Program-made: the position numbers and the translations under genes
The notes under the pieces: generated by a model
What the model was told of the DNA's origin: nothing
What the model saw: the letters and a program-made list of their open reading frames with translations, nothing else
Database searches by the model: none
Assembly (NCBI GenBank): GCA_019671135.1
Contig: JAHRHY010000002.1
Span: 310,001 to 374,000 of the forward strand
Direction: 5' to 3'
Length of the DNA stretch: 64,000 nt
Source: Linnemannia hyalina
Lineage: Eukaryota; Mortierellomycota; Mortierellomycetes; Mortierellales; Mortierellaceae
Shown here: in pieces, positions 23,432 to 36,507 of the stretch
Position numbering within the stretch: the first letter of the stretch is position 1
How the letters are laid out: the number at the start of each line of letters is the position of its first letter

Positions 23432-23837
23432 CGTTTTTCCAATCGGCCAACTCGGGAGAGCTTCGTTTATGGGTGTAATTTTCTAACGAGGCCCTTCAAT
23501 TGATTCATCTTAGTGGTTACATTATATCGCGGACAAACTATTGAACGAAAAGGACCTCGAGGAGCCAAAACCAAACCCCAATGCCCAACTTTCCGCGACA
23601 ACCTCCAGTCTATATACTAAAAAGCGTGCATCCATGTCCGTGTCAATGTCAACAACCGCGACCATCGCGCCAGAACTAGATCCGAGGACCCAAGAAGAGC
23701 AGCTGGAAGAATGGTGTTTTGAACGTGTACTGGCTATCTCGGATATGAACCTTGATGGGCTTGATCCTTCAGGCCAAACGCCCTCTGGGATGGTGCTAGA
23801 CCAACTTCTCTTTGAACTTCCTCCCTGGCTTACATAA
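19681..23837 (+). CDS. Haspin serine/threonine kinase (histone H3 Thr3 kinase)
   Basis: Exons are 19681-22406, 22522-22613, 22715-23098, 23226-23371 and 23514-23837; all junctions are GT-AG and in phase, giving 1,223 residues. The kinase domain is at the C-terminus. It shows a glycine loop IGEASYSEVY (about residue 764), an ATP lysine in LVMKVLPF (about 843), KGFIGSFG, and YPKAFLSAWD...RPDHY. Then come GGVDLE, catalytic FEHRDLHWGNILV, DFTLAR in the haspin DYT position, and DEDLFKGHGDYQFDIYR, which is diagnostic of haspins. The N-terminal 700 residues are acidic and Ser/Pro-rich. They open with a KTYGGRR motif like the FRTYG...RR start of animal haspin. There is an insertion of about 60 residues in the N-lobe and a poly-Gln insertion between HRD and DFT. 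The role known for the family is phosphorylating H3T3 to place the chromosomal passenger complex in mitosis. Confidence 0.93.
23393..23431. repeat. Poly-T tract of 39 bases in the last haspin intron
   Basis: Uninterrupted T-run 21 bases after the donor GTAAGT of the intron 23372-23513. Its exact length is likely to be unreliable in the assembly. Confidence 0.9.
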
Positions 23838-24174
23838 TTCCTGGCTCACATAGATGATCAACATAAAGATACTATTACGCTGTAACTAAAATCCAGTAGA
23901 GATTGGGTGTTGGTTGTTTGGTGCATTTATTTTTGCAAGGGGGGGGAGGGTGTGCTATTTTTTGTCTTTTTGAAATCTGTTTTTGGGTGGGGGACCCTAA
24001 GAAGGGTTGGTGTTGAGAGATTCTCCTGCACTGATACTCTCTTCGTCACTGATAAGTCCAACTGCTGCCATCGTCAAGTTCTTTGTTCTTTGACGCCTGT
24101 TTCTTTTTTTTTTTTGCGAGAACAGGGGAGAACTCCATGAGTTGTTGGATGTTGTTGATGGTTTTTGCTGGATT

Positions 24175-25531
<1,357 letters not shown>

Positions 25532-26083
25532 TGTGTATCTATAAGTTGCTTGTTGTGTTGGTCGTTGTTGTTGAGTCGGGTTGGGCTGAGGAGAAGAAAA
25601 GAGGAGGCGCGGTTTACAGGGGGAAAGAAGAAAGAAGTGGATGGCAAAGAAGACGAGAATGGACAGGTCAAAAGATGGTCGAAAATAAGAGAGGGCGACG
25701 CGTTGGACTTTCTTTTCTGTAGCAGATTGCGTGTACGTGAAAAATTGATGGACGTAGAAAATTTGTAACTTGGGTCGTTGCCACCAACTTGCAACTTCAT
25801 CACAAAACATATGCTTCAAGAAGCAACAGGAGTGGGCTGAACATGGGACTCGGAAGGGTCCAATAGCTTTATGGTAAACAGCGCTTGAGGGTGTGTGTGT
25901 AAGAAAAAAGAAACCAAAACTGGTCAGTGTGTATGTGGGGGGTGAGGGTGTACATGTGTGTGTTTGTGTATGTGCCCGGCAAAAGACCTTGACCTTGAAC
26001 CATCAACTTGGTAGGAATAGTCTGGGTCAAGTACGCTCGCCAGGCACCGTCTTGTTCGCCTGGAGTAGTCCTGCTTTCTCGAG

Positions 26084-29000
26084 TTAAAGACTGTCGTCTG
26101 ATATCTGTCTCTCCAGGATCTCATGTCGTAAATTGAACGCTTCATTGACAATCTAGTGACAAAAAGTAGTATAGACACAATACACAGTTAGTTCTCAAGT
26201 CTTTTGCGAGAGATCATTAGGGAAGCACAGAAAGAAACAATGAGAGCTCTTTCGTACCTGATCCATATCCAGGGGAGGTAACCGCATCAACATGGTCCTA
26301 ATCTCGGACTGCTCCAGCTCCTCCAGATTCTCCTTGAGGTGTCTGAGGACAGCAAGGCAGAAGTATGGGTGCAGCTCGATCCAGTCAGGAACTGCAAAGT
26401 AGGTATCCCACAACCGCATCGTGTTTTCTAATGAGAGCTCCTTTGACAGAACAAACTGAAGAGCCGATGCAGCCCACTCCTTGATGTCGACCTCCTCCTC
26501 CTCAAAGTAGCTGTACAAATCTGGGATGCACGTCCTGAAAAGCGTCATGAAACTGGCCACGGACTCGTTGATGCCTCGACTGCTGAAGTGGTCATCTATT
26601 ATAACATGCGGAGCAAATGACAAGAATAAGTATCGCTGCGCAAGTAAAAATACGAGGATGTCGCAGGACCAAACTGCACAGCCAATTCCACATAAACACA
26701 CGAGGGAAGGTGCGACAGCAATTGAAAAGATGCGACTTACCAAGGATATTAATCATCTTTTCAAAGCAGAGGAAGGCATCGCATTCCCGCTTGACCGAAT
26801 AGATAAAGGGTGCGCAGAGGTTGACCATGGCGGGGTAATATTCGACCCGGTGGTTGTGATTGCAATAGGCGCTGATGACATCCTCAAAGAGCCGAGGCAT
26901 GTTACGACTGGATTCGATGTTGGTCTTGCGAAGATACCGCGAGATCTCTCCACGAACACGCTTGGTCATCTCGTTGGGGTCCTTGTCAATCAGCTCGTAC
27001 TCCTGCAGCTTTTGCTTCTGGGTTGAGATCTCCTTGGACCGGTCAGCCTCTTGGATGCCAAGCAGGTACAACCAAACCTCCTAATGTTTGAGACGAAAGG
27101 CAATAGAGAAAAAAAAAGAACGAATAGAAAAGAGACATGGTCACGTTAGCATTGATAGAATATCGAGTGAGCATTCTTCATGCGGCCGAGGGTAATTATT
27201 CGTCCCATTCGTTGCCCCCGACCCCACACGATAACCACTATGTGAACGATCGCACTCTTTCACACTCACAACAAACACACACGACACCACGTCGCCTTCC
27301 TGCAGGAGCAGCCCAAGAACCTTATAGGGCCAAGCCAATCACACACTAACGCCCATCAAAACAAAAATATTATGAAATCTAAAAAAAAAAAAAAGTGGGG
27401 ATGGAATACTAGACAGACAACCAACAACCGCATAATCAAATGCATTAGAACGAAAGAAAGAAGGAAAAAAAGGCGAAAACTGAGAACTCAGAGCAAAAGT
27501 AATGTTCAAAAAAGGGAAAAAGCGCACCTGTCGGTGCTTGAGGAGAGTGAAAAAAGAGAATGAGAAAACACATCTCGAACTGAACTCTGTACAAACGGGG
27601 GTAGGGATTGAAGCGGGCCGTTGGCTGAAAAAAAACCCTTACAAAATTGCCATGTGTGGCAAGGACTGTAAGAGATGGGACAGGAGAGTAACAAAATAAA
27701 AACAGGGTTCCCGCATCGACAGCAAAAGCCCAATAGGGATCGAGGGTTTGCGCACACGGTGGTCACGATCGTTAGCCCTCCCCTAGTGTCCCTTTGTCAA
27801 CATGCACCTCGCGACCGATTAAGATTCAAGGGAGATATCTCTTTCTGTCTGCGATCCAAATGACGGTATGGATAAGACCAAGCAGAGAGTAAAAAACAAC
27901 AACCAGAAGGCAGAAAAGTGTTCTCGGCATGTCTTTTTTAGTGACGACGATTGCCTGTTCCTTCTTTCTGCCAACTCAATTGGGAGGATAAGCAAACCCA
28001 ACAAGGAACTGAGGTAAACGAGAAAAAAAAAGGTGGTTCAGCAAGCAGCGGAGGTCCACACACACACACCAAACACACAACACCCGCGCATTTGCATTTC
28101 AGGAGAAAAAGAAAGGAATCGAAAAGACTAGACGAGACAAAACAAAACAAAAAATTACTACATGAGCAAGGGACAAGGGGTGAAAGACACATCGTGTGGT
28201 GGTCTCGTCCGTCCCAGAAGAAGGTCATGAAAGAAGAAATGAGAATGAAAAAAAGGGCCAAACGCAAACAACACACCAAAAACCGAAGACCAACCAAACT
28301 GTTGGATGATCAATTGACACAACTTTCGCATACACACGACTCATGAGAGCGATAGCGAGAAGGTACCTCCAACAAAATACTGAGACGCCCCTTTCTTCCT
28401 CATCTTCTTGACCATGGTCATCTTCCTTTCGATTGCTCCGTCGAAAGAGTGAAGGACAATAAAAACAAAAAGCCGAACAACAAACAACCGGAATAAGTGT
28501 TTGTGTGTTTTGTCCAACTCTCGCTCTTGACGAGCCCAGCGCCCGTTTGCTTGATTTGACCATCGCTTTGTAGTTTGTTGTTGTCCTTTCTATCTCTTTT
28601 ACCCCTCTTCTCATCTCATTGCAAACGATACAAAAATAACCCGTTCAGAATGGGCCGCGACCGATTTTCGTTTCTACTTCGGGGCAGGGGAAAAGACGGA
28701 ATGTGGGGATAAAGAGCACGCGAGCAAAAACCAAAATAAAAAGCGAGAGCGATAGAGATAGATGAATGTATGAAGGTGCGAAAGACAAGGAAGAGCTTCC
28801 ATCCCCCTGCCTGTTGCCCTGCCTTTGACTTGCCCTCTGCCTAATGTGTTTTCTCTCCTTCTTTTTTGTTTTATTTCTGTCACCCTGTCCCTCTTTTGCT
28901 CTCTCTTACTCTTGAGCGTGCATGACACGAAAGACAGCCAAGGATCTGTGTGTTTGTGTAGTGTGTTTCGATAATGCAATGGCAAAAGAGAAACGCGCAT

Positions 29001-29489
29001 TGAATAAAAAAAAAAAAAGCACACCCCGCAACAATTTTTACAATGGCCCACCTGTGTGTGGCTACACAAAGAAACAACAGCACAGAGAAAAGAAATCCGT
29101 GACTGACTACAAAAAAAAAATCATATTGGTTTTCTTACCCCTCGAACCTCTCTCGAGATACCATGGCGAGCATAGTCCCGCAACTTGTTAACCTCGATCC
29201 AGACCTCGGCATTGAGGACGTCCTCATACTCCTCTACGGTGATAGACATGTTGTCCAGATGCTCCTGGCGGTACTGCTGCAGCGTCCGCTTGTTGTACTT
29301 GGTCGGTGGAGAAGACGAGGCCGAGGTGTTGGACGAGGACGAGTCACTCTGGTGTCTAGAGTGGGTGTTGTTGGTATCGCTAGTGTTGATGGTATTGCTG
29401 TGGATGATGTGGTGGTGCTGATAGCTGTAGGGCGAGGTGAGGGGACGGGGCTGCTGTTGTTGCTGCTGAGGGATGGAGGAGAGAAGCAT
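26084..29489 (-). CDS. TBC-domain (Rab-GAP-like) protein lacking the usual glutamine finger
   Basis: Exons are 29489-29139, 27080-26741, 26595-26258 and 26152-26084, giving 365 residues. The N-terminus is Gln/Ser/Asn-rich. The TBC fold starts with KLRDYARHGISREVRGEVW (residues about 100-120) and LYLLGIQEADRS. It continues with KRVRGEISRYLRK in the arginine-finger region, VEYYPAMVNLCAPF, FE.MIN, and the C-terminal TBC helices (LENTMRLWDTYFA, LHPYFCLAVL). The family stimulates GTP hydrolysis by Rab GTPases using an Arg and a Gln finger. Here the position of the YxQ motif reads EYYPAM, so the Gln is not seen and catalytic activity is doubtful. Intron 1 is 2,058 bases, far longer than its neighbours. 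I cannot assign a specific TBC subfamily. Confidence 0.85.
27081..29138 (-). other. 2.06 kb intron 1 of the TBC-domain gene
   Basis: Bounded by GTAAG at 29138 and TTAG at 27082-27081 (minus strand), joining codon GGG to GAG in phase 0. It contains long A-rich and CT-rich runs, no long convincing frame and no motif I recognise. A minus-strand stretch at about 28370-28430 reads like a short coding piece (ATGACCATGGTCAAGAAGATG onward), followed by a good donor GTACCT. It could be an alternative first exon, but it is out of phase with the next TBC exon. Confidence 0.55.
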
Positions 29490-30723
29490 GTTTGAATCTG
29501 GAACTAATGTTTTTTTTTTGTTGTTGTGTTGAATGTGGATCTCTTTCGTTTAAGTGGAGAGTTCAGGTATCAGGGCAAGGGGCGAAAAAATAAAGGGTAA
29601 AAAAAATAATTCAAGCGCGGGAAAGATGGCTTTAGGCTAACTATTGCATAAAGAGAATGAGCATGGCAGTGGGGAAGAGAAGAAGAGGGATGAAGAAGTG
29701 TGCATGAGGGGGATAGGGAAAAGGAATAGAAAAGGAGGAGAGGAAGGTTGTGAGAGGGAGAGAGAGAAAGAAACGAGGTGTGAACGAGAAAGAGAAGACA
29801 AAAAAAAAGACGGTGGAGGGAAGAATAGACAAAAGGGAGGTCGAATGGCAGACGACGGAGCAAGAAGCCAAGAACAAGAACCAGTCGCACAAGGAGAACG
29901 GAGATCGGGACCAGTGCGAAGCAGATATGAAAAATCATCCTTTGCAGTGCACACACGACTTTGCTCTTCTCACACTACCTCCATTTTATTTTATGTTTTA
30001 TATTATATCTCCATTCTCCGGAAGAACACAACAGCAGGAGAGGGCCACAATCAGTGGCACAACTGCCTCCTGCCTCCATGTGACCTTCTTCTTGTCTGTC
30101 TACTCAACATAGCCTTTGCACCACATGCAACCATCCACACATTCTCCTTCTGAAGGTCAGTGCAACCACTCACTCACTACCTCACTACCTCACTATTCGT
30201 CTTTCCTGTTCCCTCCCTTCCATCTTGAAAACCTCTTTAGCCAGAGCGTCTTTAAACGTCGTCGTTCAACAGGAAAAAAAGAGTCAAGAACTGGGAAGCT
30301 GGGGTCGATTGGTCCGATAGGGAACCCAAGCAGCGGAGCAGAGAAAAAAATAATAGAGATCCAACAAAATAAACATGTCCCTCTCTGAAGTCACATCACA
30401 CGCTTGAGTTGGTTTCTCCACGTCTGGGCGAAAAGGCACGTTGGCGGATGATACTGGATGCTGCTCACTTGAACATATCCAACAAAAAAAAATCCCCCAA
30501 AGACAGAGACATGCTCCACCATCTCTTCTTTACCCCTGATCTCCCCTTTTCTTGATTTGCTTCCATCTCTGTTCCTTGTTACCGTCTGCGAGGCGCGCCA
30601 AGATTGCACAAGCATGGACAAAACCAATTGACCCTCCCAAATTCATAGCAAAGGCCGGCAAAAAAAAAAAAAAAAAAGCTTTACCATATCAAAATACATG
30701 CATGACGGAGGAAGTGGGATGGT
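29490..30723. other. Intergenic region between TBC gene start and ASA1 gene end
   Basis: The leader of the TBC gene (A/T-homopolymer and purine-rich on the plus strand, 29490-29900) is followed by sequence with no supported gene. Confidence 0.45.
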
Positions 30724-32778
30724 TTAATAGATGTCCCACAGACTGATCCTCTGTTCCTTGCCACCGACTGCGATCCAATGCCTATTAGACCACCGCTGCC
30801 GATCTGCCAGTGCATCCTCCAGCTCACTGTCACTGCCACTGTCGCTCCCGCTCTCGTCACTTGACTCGTTGTCGTCGTCGCCTCCGACTCTATCGTCATT
30901 ATCTCCCGTGGCAATGGAGTCACCTGTGCCGGTTGTGGTACCAGGAATAGTTGTGAAAGAGGCAGCGAAAACACTCTCATTTGACGACGCTAGCAACGAT
31001 GGTGTCTTGTTCTCCTTCAATTTTTGATCATGCTGCTCCTTAATCTCTGAAAACCCGAGGCAGTAGAGCCCCTCCCGATGGTACTTGAGCACTGCCAACG
31101 GTTTGAGAGTCTTTGATGAGAAGAGCCGTATCCTGGGTATTACATAGAAAATAGAAAATTTGGCTCGCATTAGTGTCTTTCTGTTGTGAGGGAAATTGAG
31201 ATATGCACACATGAAACATACACTTTGGGAGACAAGAAACATGAACACAACGAATGAAAGGTGTGGAAGTGTGAGGAGAAGGAAGGGGAGTCGTCCTTTA
31301 GCTTTCGTTACCTTCCATCCCATCCAGCAAGGGCAATAACCTTTTCGTCACTCCGGATCTTGCCATCAGCCATCCCGTTCGCCTTGAGCGCGCTTTTCAC
31401 GACCTCTGGTGTCCCCTGTAGAGAACTCGACAGGTCATACTTTACAAGCACATTGTCCGACCCGCACGAGATTGCAAACCCTGCCTTGTTCGACACATCG
31501 ACCGCCAGCACTATATCAATTCATTCAACAACAAAAACGACAGAGAAGAATCGCAAAACAAATTGTTAGTTATAATCCTTTCAAAGATAACGCGGAGATG
31601 GAAAAGTATGATGTCAGTCAGGAATGTAGCTCACCTGGCTCACGGTGGTATTTTGTAGACCAGACGGTCTCCATGGTCCGCTTGCTCTTCATTGCAGTAT
31701 TCGTCGTGTTAGTGATGGCAGGGGTTCCGGCAGTAGAGGCAACAGTTGAATCCCGAAACAGAGTAACCGACCCATCTTCGTAGCCGACCAGCATATTAAG
31801 CGTCCCTTCATCCATGGCAGGCGCGATGCCTTGCTCGCCGTTCGTCGCTCCAGACAAGAACAGCTTGATCGACATGGCAGAACCCCACTTCTTGTCCGAT
31901 CCTGATGGAATTGCGTTGCTGCTGCTTTGGAACTTGGCGCTGGAGGTAGTGTCAACGGGACCGACTGCTGCAAACGTCCGCTCTGGCTTCGTCACATCGT
32001 AAACGTCGATCAAGCTTGACGTCGTAGGTGATGGGACAGCGACGTAGATGTGTCGATGTGTCCTCCTCAGCACTCCTGCTCCTATCCTCATCGCTGTCGT
32101 CTCTGTAGTCCCTGTTGCTGTGGTTGATGTTGTCAAACTTGCTAGAGGCTCGTCATTGTCGACAGGTAAGATGGCCATCTTGCAAAAATTCAGCGCGTTG
32201 ACCGGCAGACTCAGGATCGGTACAACAGTTTGAGACCCTTTGCCGCTGTCCGAAAGGTTGACGATTCCGACGCTGCCTGGTCGCCTGACAGACTCTAGGA
32301 GGACCGAGTTGATATCCCAGAAATGTATCTCGTTGTCACGACCGTGGCTGACAATGTAGACTCGAGGGTCCTGCTGCGCTTCCATTTCTGCCTTAACTCT
32401 CTTCCTTGAGCTACTACTCTTCCCTGAGTCTGACTGCGCTGTAGTTGTAGGCCTGCTGCGCGTTGAAAAATCATCTTGGCGGATGGGTATCACTTTCAGG
32501 GCAAGCACAGATCCAGTTTTGTGGGCGTGCCATTTGCAAACCGGACGACGCTTCCAGATATCCCAGACACAGATCCAGCCTGTCTCGTCGCCAGTTGCGA
32601 GGAACGTGTTGGACGCAAAGAACTCGAGTGAATGGATCGGTGCATCGTGTCCCCGAAAGATGAATGACGGTGCCGGTGGTGGGGGTGGGGGCGGAGCTGG
32701 TTGTTGTTGGCTTGATGCTGATGAGGTCTTTCCTATCCTTGAGTGGTGATCGGTTGTTGTTCTTGATGTGTCGGACAT
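30724..32778 (-). CDS. WD-repeat protein of the ASA1 / GNB1L family
   Basis: Exons are 32778-31635, 31510-31312 and 31132-30724, giving 583 residues. After a Pro-rich start the protein shows WD-type repeats in the order known for Asa1 (ASTRA complex) and animal GNB1L. These are FIFRGHDAPIHSLEF, TGDETGWICVWD, the SHGRDNEIHFWD repeat, VGYEDGSVTLF, YHREPVLAVDVS with GSDNVLVKYDL, IALAGWDGRIRLF, and the C-terminal VGGKEQRISLWDIY. The last motif matches the GSKDQRISLWSLY ending of GNB1L. These proteins work with the TTT chaperone system in maturation of PIKK kinases. It is longer than yeast or animal members because of Ser/Thr-rich loops and an acidic insertion (residues about 530-560, GGDDDNESSDES). 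Confidence 0.9.
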
Positions 32779-33975
32779 GGCGAAGAAATGAAAGAAGGGT
32801 CTTCACAGAAGTGGTGGAGCGTCGTTGGAATCGCAACCAGACGACCGAAAGAAAATGACACAAGCCACGTGCAGGATCCCTCAAGAAGAAATCAAGAACT
32901 CAATTCCTCACCACTACACCGCGATAGCCCTTCTCACAAAAGATAGAAAGACTACCACAGCATCCCATACATTTTTCATCATTTTAAGGCCGAACATATG
33001 TTCGAGTTTCTTCTTCACTTCGTTTTGACACAGACAAGTAATGGTTGGCATGGCGAGGACGACGACGAGCAAGACCGTTACTCGTTCGCAAACCGTGACT
33101 TTGAAATTGGGGACATGTGTTCATTTGAGGAATCCCGGATCGAAATTTCGCGTTCTGGGGGGAAATGTCCTGTTGCAGCTGGAGCGACAACCTGGCGAAG
33201 AAGAAACATAAAAAGAATTGTTTTCGTCCAGGAAAAAAAAGGCAAGATAACCACAAGAACGATGAAACTGAGGACAGGTTGTGCTCCACCTGGTTCACAG
33301 TGATCACTTTTGTTGACCAGATGACCCTCTATAGGCCCCCGCCCGACTCCTATCCTGGCAGCATTTCCGTGATGGTCGTGAGAGGGTCACCCCGTCAGTG
33401 GAAGAGACAGTCGTGTTCCTTGCAGTTCGTCAAATTGGCCCGATAGTCACCTTGTAAAGCTGAACCCATTGGCCAATGGGCGGGGGATTGAACCTTCCTC
33501 CTTGCGCTTTTCGTTGACATAAACCGTGTTCTCGACTTCTCCTCGGTCTCGCTGTCAATTATAGAACTCGATTTCGGGCAGACGTCTCAGTGGATATGGT
33601 TCGCCCTCAGGACGACGACCGACTAAGCACTTTGAGGGACTAGGGAGCAGGTACCTCATGTTCGCGGAAATTGAATGACAGCGAGACGCGCGGCAGTGGC
33701 GACGACAGTTGTTAATGAGTTGTTGGCGATGTTTGTCTCGTCCATCCCTGGCGGTCGATTGAAGTTGCTGATGAGTTGGACATGATGGACAAGAGAAAGA
33801 ATTGCTTGCGGAAACGAGACGCGTCGAAAAATAATCACCAAAAACCCCACGCGTGTTGTTTTGTTCCCGAATACAAGAAATGAGAATCTCACAACAACTA
33901 AGAACAATGCTTTTTTTCGTTTTAATGGCATACTAGGAGAGTTAACGAAACAGAGCGACAGCAGATCAAGTACCT
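32779..33975. other. Intergenic region between ASA1 and RRP41 genes
   Basis: No supported gene. On the minus strand, two short coding-like pieces occur. One is near 33653-33700, ending at a GAG then GTACCT donor-like site. The other is 33433-33560, beginning after a GACAG acceptor-like site and ending in TGA. They might be exons of a small gene or a relic, but I could not join them in phase. Confidence 0.4.
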
Positions 33976-34806
33976 CTACACGGTCATCTTCCGTGCAAGG
34001 TCCTCTGCCCGGTCACGAATCGTCTTATCCATAACCTCATACATCTGCTTACAACCCTCGCCTGCCAGTCTAAACACCTCTTCCAGCTTATCCACATGTA
34101 ACCGTGACTCCATCTGCGCCAATGTGATTTTGCTGCTCTTGGGCAGCATCGCAATTGTGACCTCAGAGGTATCTGACGACTCTTCGATATAGTTGAGATC
34201 AATTGCTGCCTCACGTTCGACCCATCCTGCTGTACAAGCACAGACATAGTCTGTCATGGCGATTCCTGCGTCGATCAACGCCAATGTGGTCGCATTGATA
34301 CATGCCTGGAGGGTGCCTCCGTCGTGCTGGATCACTTGCAGGTAAATGTCGATCTGCGAGCGTGGGTAGAGTGTAGCAATGACCACTGGCTCGAACGTCT
34401 GCTTCACAAACGACGCCATCTCCAACAAGCGCCTATTACCGAAGGAAATGTTTTCGTGGTTAGATCAATTACTTAACAACCTAGTTGCCAGTCTCACTTC
34501 ATCCTTTACAGGCTATAACAGCAACAACAAGAGAACCTACTTGTCGTTCTTGCTTCTCCTCCTTCTCTCTCCTGAACTGAAGGGTGCGACGTTGAGTTCG
34601 ACATTGAGGATGGCACGATCGTGAAGGACAAGGGCGCGGTGACGGGCTTCACGAGGTCCATAGACAGCTGCGAGGACTTTGGTGTTTCCGTGCTCAAGGT
34701 ATGCCGATCCGTCTGCCTGCGACAAGACGCACGTTGTGCTGGTGATCTTTCTCAATTCCGCAGGGCGACGACCGTCAATACGGAGTCCTATTTGGTTGTG
34801 TGACAT
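33976..34806 (-). CDS. rrp41: Exosome complex core subunit Rrp41 (Ski6/EXOSC4)
   Basis: Two exons, 34806-34541 and 34432-33976, give 240 residues, close to the 245 usual for the family. The protein is one RNase PH fold: GLRIDGRRPAELRKI at the N-terminus, GSAYLEHGNTKVLAAVYGPR, and ILNVELNVAPFSSGERR. It continues with LLEMASFVKQTFEPVV, YPRSQIDIYLQVIQHDGGTL, ACINATTLALIDAGI, and MTDYVCACTAGWV. It is a subunit of the six-membered PH-like ring of the eukaryotic RNA exosome (nucleus and cytoplasm), which in fungi and animals is structural and not catalytic. The start is the first ATG, directly before the conserved DGRRP block. It shares a 566-base divergent promoter region with the NR2C2AP gene. 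Confidence 0.95.
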
Positions 34807-35372
34807 ATGTATGGGAGGTAGTTAGAGAGACTGCTGCGGTTGTATTGTATTTCCTTTGGTCGAGCCGGCTGTGGCTCTTCTGATGTTGCTTCGTTGTAGC
34901 TGGAAGAAAAGAGTGAAGGTGCGGGTTACCTTCGGGAGACAAGAGTTCGGCACGAGACTAATGGCAGTTGTTGTTGGCATGGAGTGAGAGAGTGAGAGTG
35001 AGAGAGTGAAGAAAGAAGTTGACATCCAGTTAGTTCCATTGCTGCTGTTGTTCGTTTCTCCTCGGTCATTCTCCGTGAAAACAGCGAGTATCGACTCCTG
35101 TTGCTTGTCTGTCCGCTGATCCCGTACCATGGTATGCTGGTTGTGTAAGTTGTTTGTGTGATGCGTAAAAAAACAAAAAAAGGCAAGCTTGTCTTTGTAT
35201 GCCGTGCAATTGAAGGAGGTCGAATTTTTTTTGTGGTTTGTTTGCTCAAGCCACACAGACTGCCACCAATTTTATCCCTTCTGTTCAGAGGGCACCTCCC
35301 AACCACCCAGCCAACCACTGGACACCGACTTTGCTACGCCCATCTCTATTGCTCATCTCTTCCTCTTCGACC
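34807..35372. other. Divergent promoter region RRP41 / NR2C2AP
   Basis: 566 bases between two divergent start codons, with CT-rich leaders on both strands. No further gene or clear TATA box is seen. Confidence 0.5.
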
Positions 35373-36306
35373 ATGACCAGCCTACTCAATTCAGACTGCC
35401 GCATCAAGTACGGCACACTCATCTTCTTCTTTGAACTCACTGCAACACGAGGAACAGGACACAAAGGCACCACCTCCTAACCGTCTACTTCTTCGCACCT
35501 ACACTCCTCTCCTCCCTCACCCGAATTGATAGAGTGAGCTCCGTCCTGAACCGCGAGACGACCCTCTATGGCAAGCAGTGCCTCACAGACAACAGCGAAG
35601 AAACATGCTGGAACTCTGAAGCTGTAAGTCATCCTCTCACTACGTCATCTACTCGCCATCCTATCTCCCACTTTCGATTTACGCTTCGACCGCCATATTA
35701 CTCCACGCAGCAGCATACAACAAAAAAAAATACGCGCTTCCTAGACTGAATTCCTAGCAAATAATGGCCAACATTACTCACCACAACCCCCTCCCTCTTC
35801 TCACTCTACTCTCACTCCTCCCTTCTCAAAAAAAACATAATAGGGCACCCCACAATTCATAGTGATCGATTTCGGCCGCAAGGTCAACATCGAGACCTTC
35901 CAGCTAATGTTCCAAGGCGGTTTCGTCGGCAAGACCTGTCAAGTCCTCGCCTGGACCGACGCCTCCGAATTCGTCGACATGATGCGCTTCTACCCCGAAG
36001 ACATCAACCCATTACAGATAAGTTCCACCTCCCCCTCCCCTTCATCCTTTTTTTCTTTTTGCCTTCCGTCCCAAGTTGTGGTATAAAGGAGATCGCTTGG
36101 GGGGGTTTTTTGGAATTGGTATCAAAAGAGATCGCTTTTGGGTGTTCTAACGTGGAACGTTTTTTTGCGCCGTCTAATACAGCTTCCCGGTGGCAGAATC
36201 AGAGCGCCAGACGACGTCGAGGGTCAAGATCGTGTTTGAGTCCAGCACGGATTTCTTCGGTCGTATCACCATATACAAACTGGATATCCTCGGCCAAGAC
36301 GCTTAA
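35373..36306 (+). CDS. NR2C2AP-like protein (F5/8 type C / discoidin-like fold)
   Basis: Exons are 35373-35407, 35533-35623, 35844 to about 36017-36019, and 36183-36306. The product, about 140 residues, matches the small eukaryotic NR2C2-associated protein. It has VSSVLNRETTLYGKQCL, EETCWNSEAGTPQFIVIDFG, LMFQGGFVGKTCQVLAW, FYPEDINPLQ, then FPVAESER, and finally the end RVKIVFESSTDFFGRITIY with LDILGQ. The biochemical role is unclear; in animals it was found as a nuclear-receptor partner. The third donor is abnormal. The junction reads CAGATAAGT, and the frame of exon 4 demands that two bases (AT) stay in the exon, leaving an intron that begins with AA. This may be a non-canonical or mutated donor, or a consensus error. 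Confidence 0.87.
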
Positions 36307-36507
36307 AATCCCCCCCCCCCCCCTCCCCTCCCCACTTATCGCTAAAACATACAGTTAAATAATAGCATCACTCACACGCGCGGAGGTAATTAATTTTGAA
36401 GTTTGAGACAACTAGTGGTGGTAGATTTGATTCAAGAAGACTAATGAGAAAAAAACGGAGGCGATCTGCAGACTACTCTTGTTGTTAAAATGGAGGCGAT
36501 CTACAGA

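Noticed and set aside
33430..33510. GGTTCAATCCCCC on the minus strand, resembling a tRNA T-arm
   Set aside because: No matching 5' acceptor strand, D-arm or anticodon arm is found upstream, so it is not a tRNA.
33433..33700. Two short minus-strand coding-like pieces with plausible splice borders
   Set aside because: I could not connect them in phase or recognise a family, and they are too short to call as a gene.
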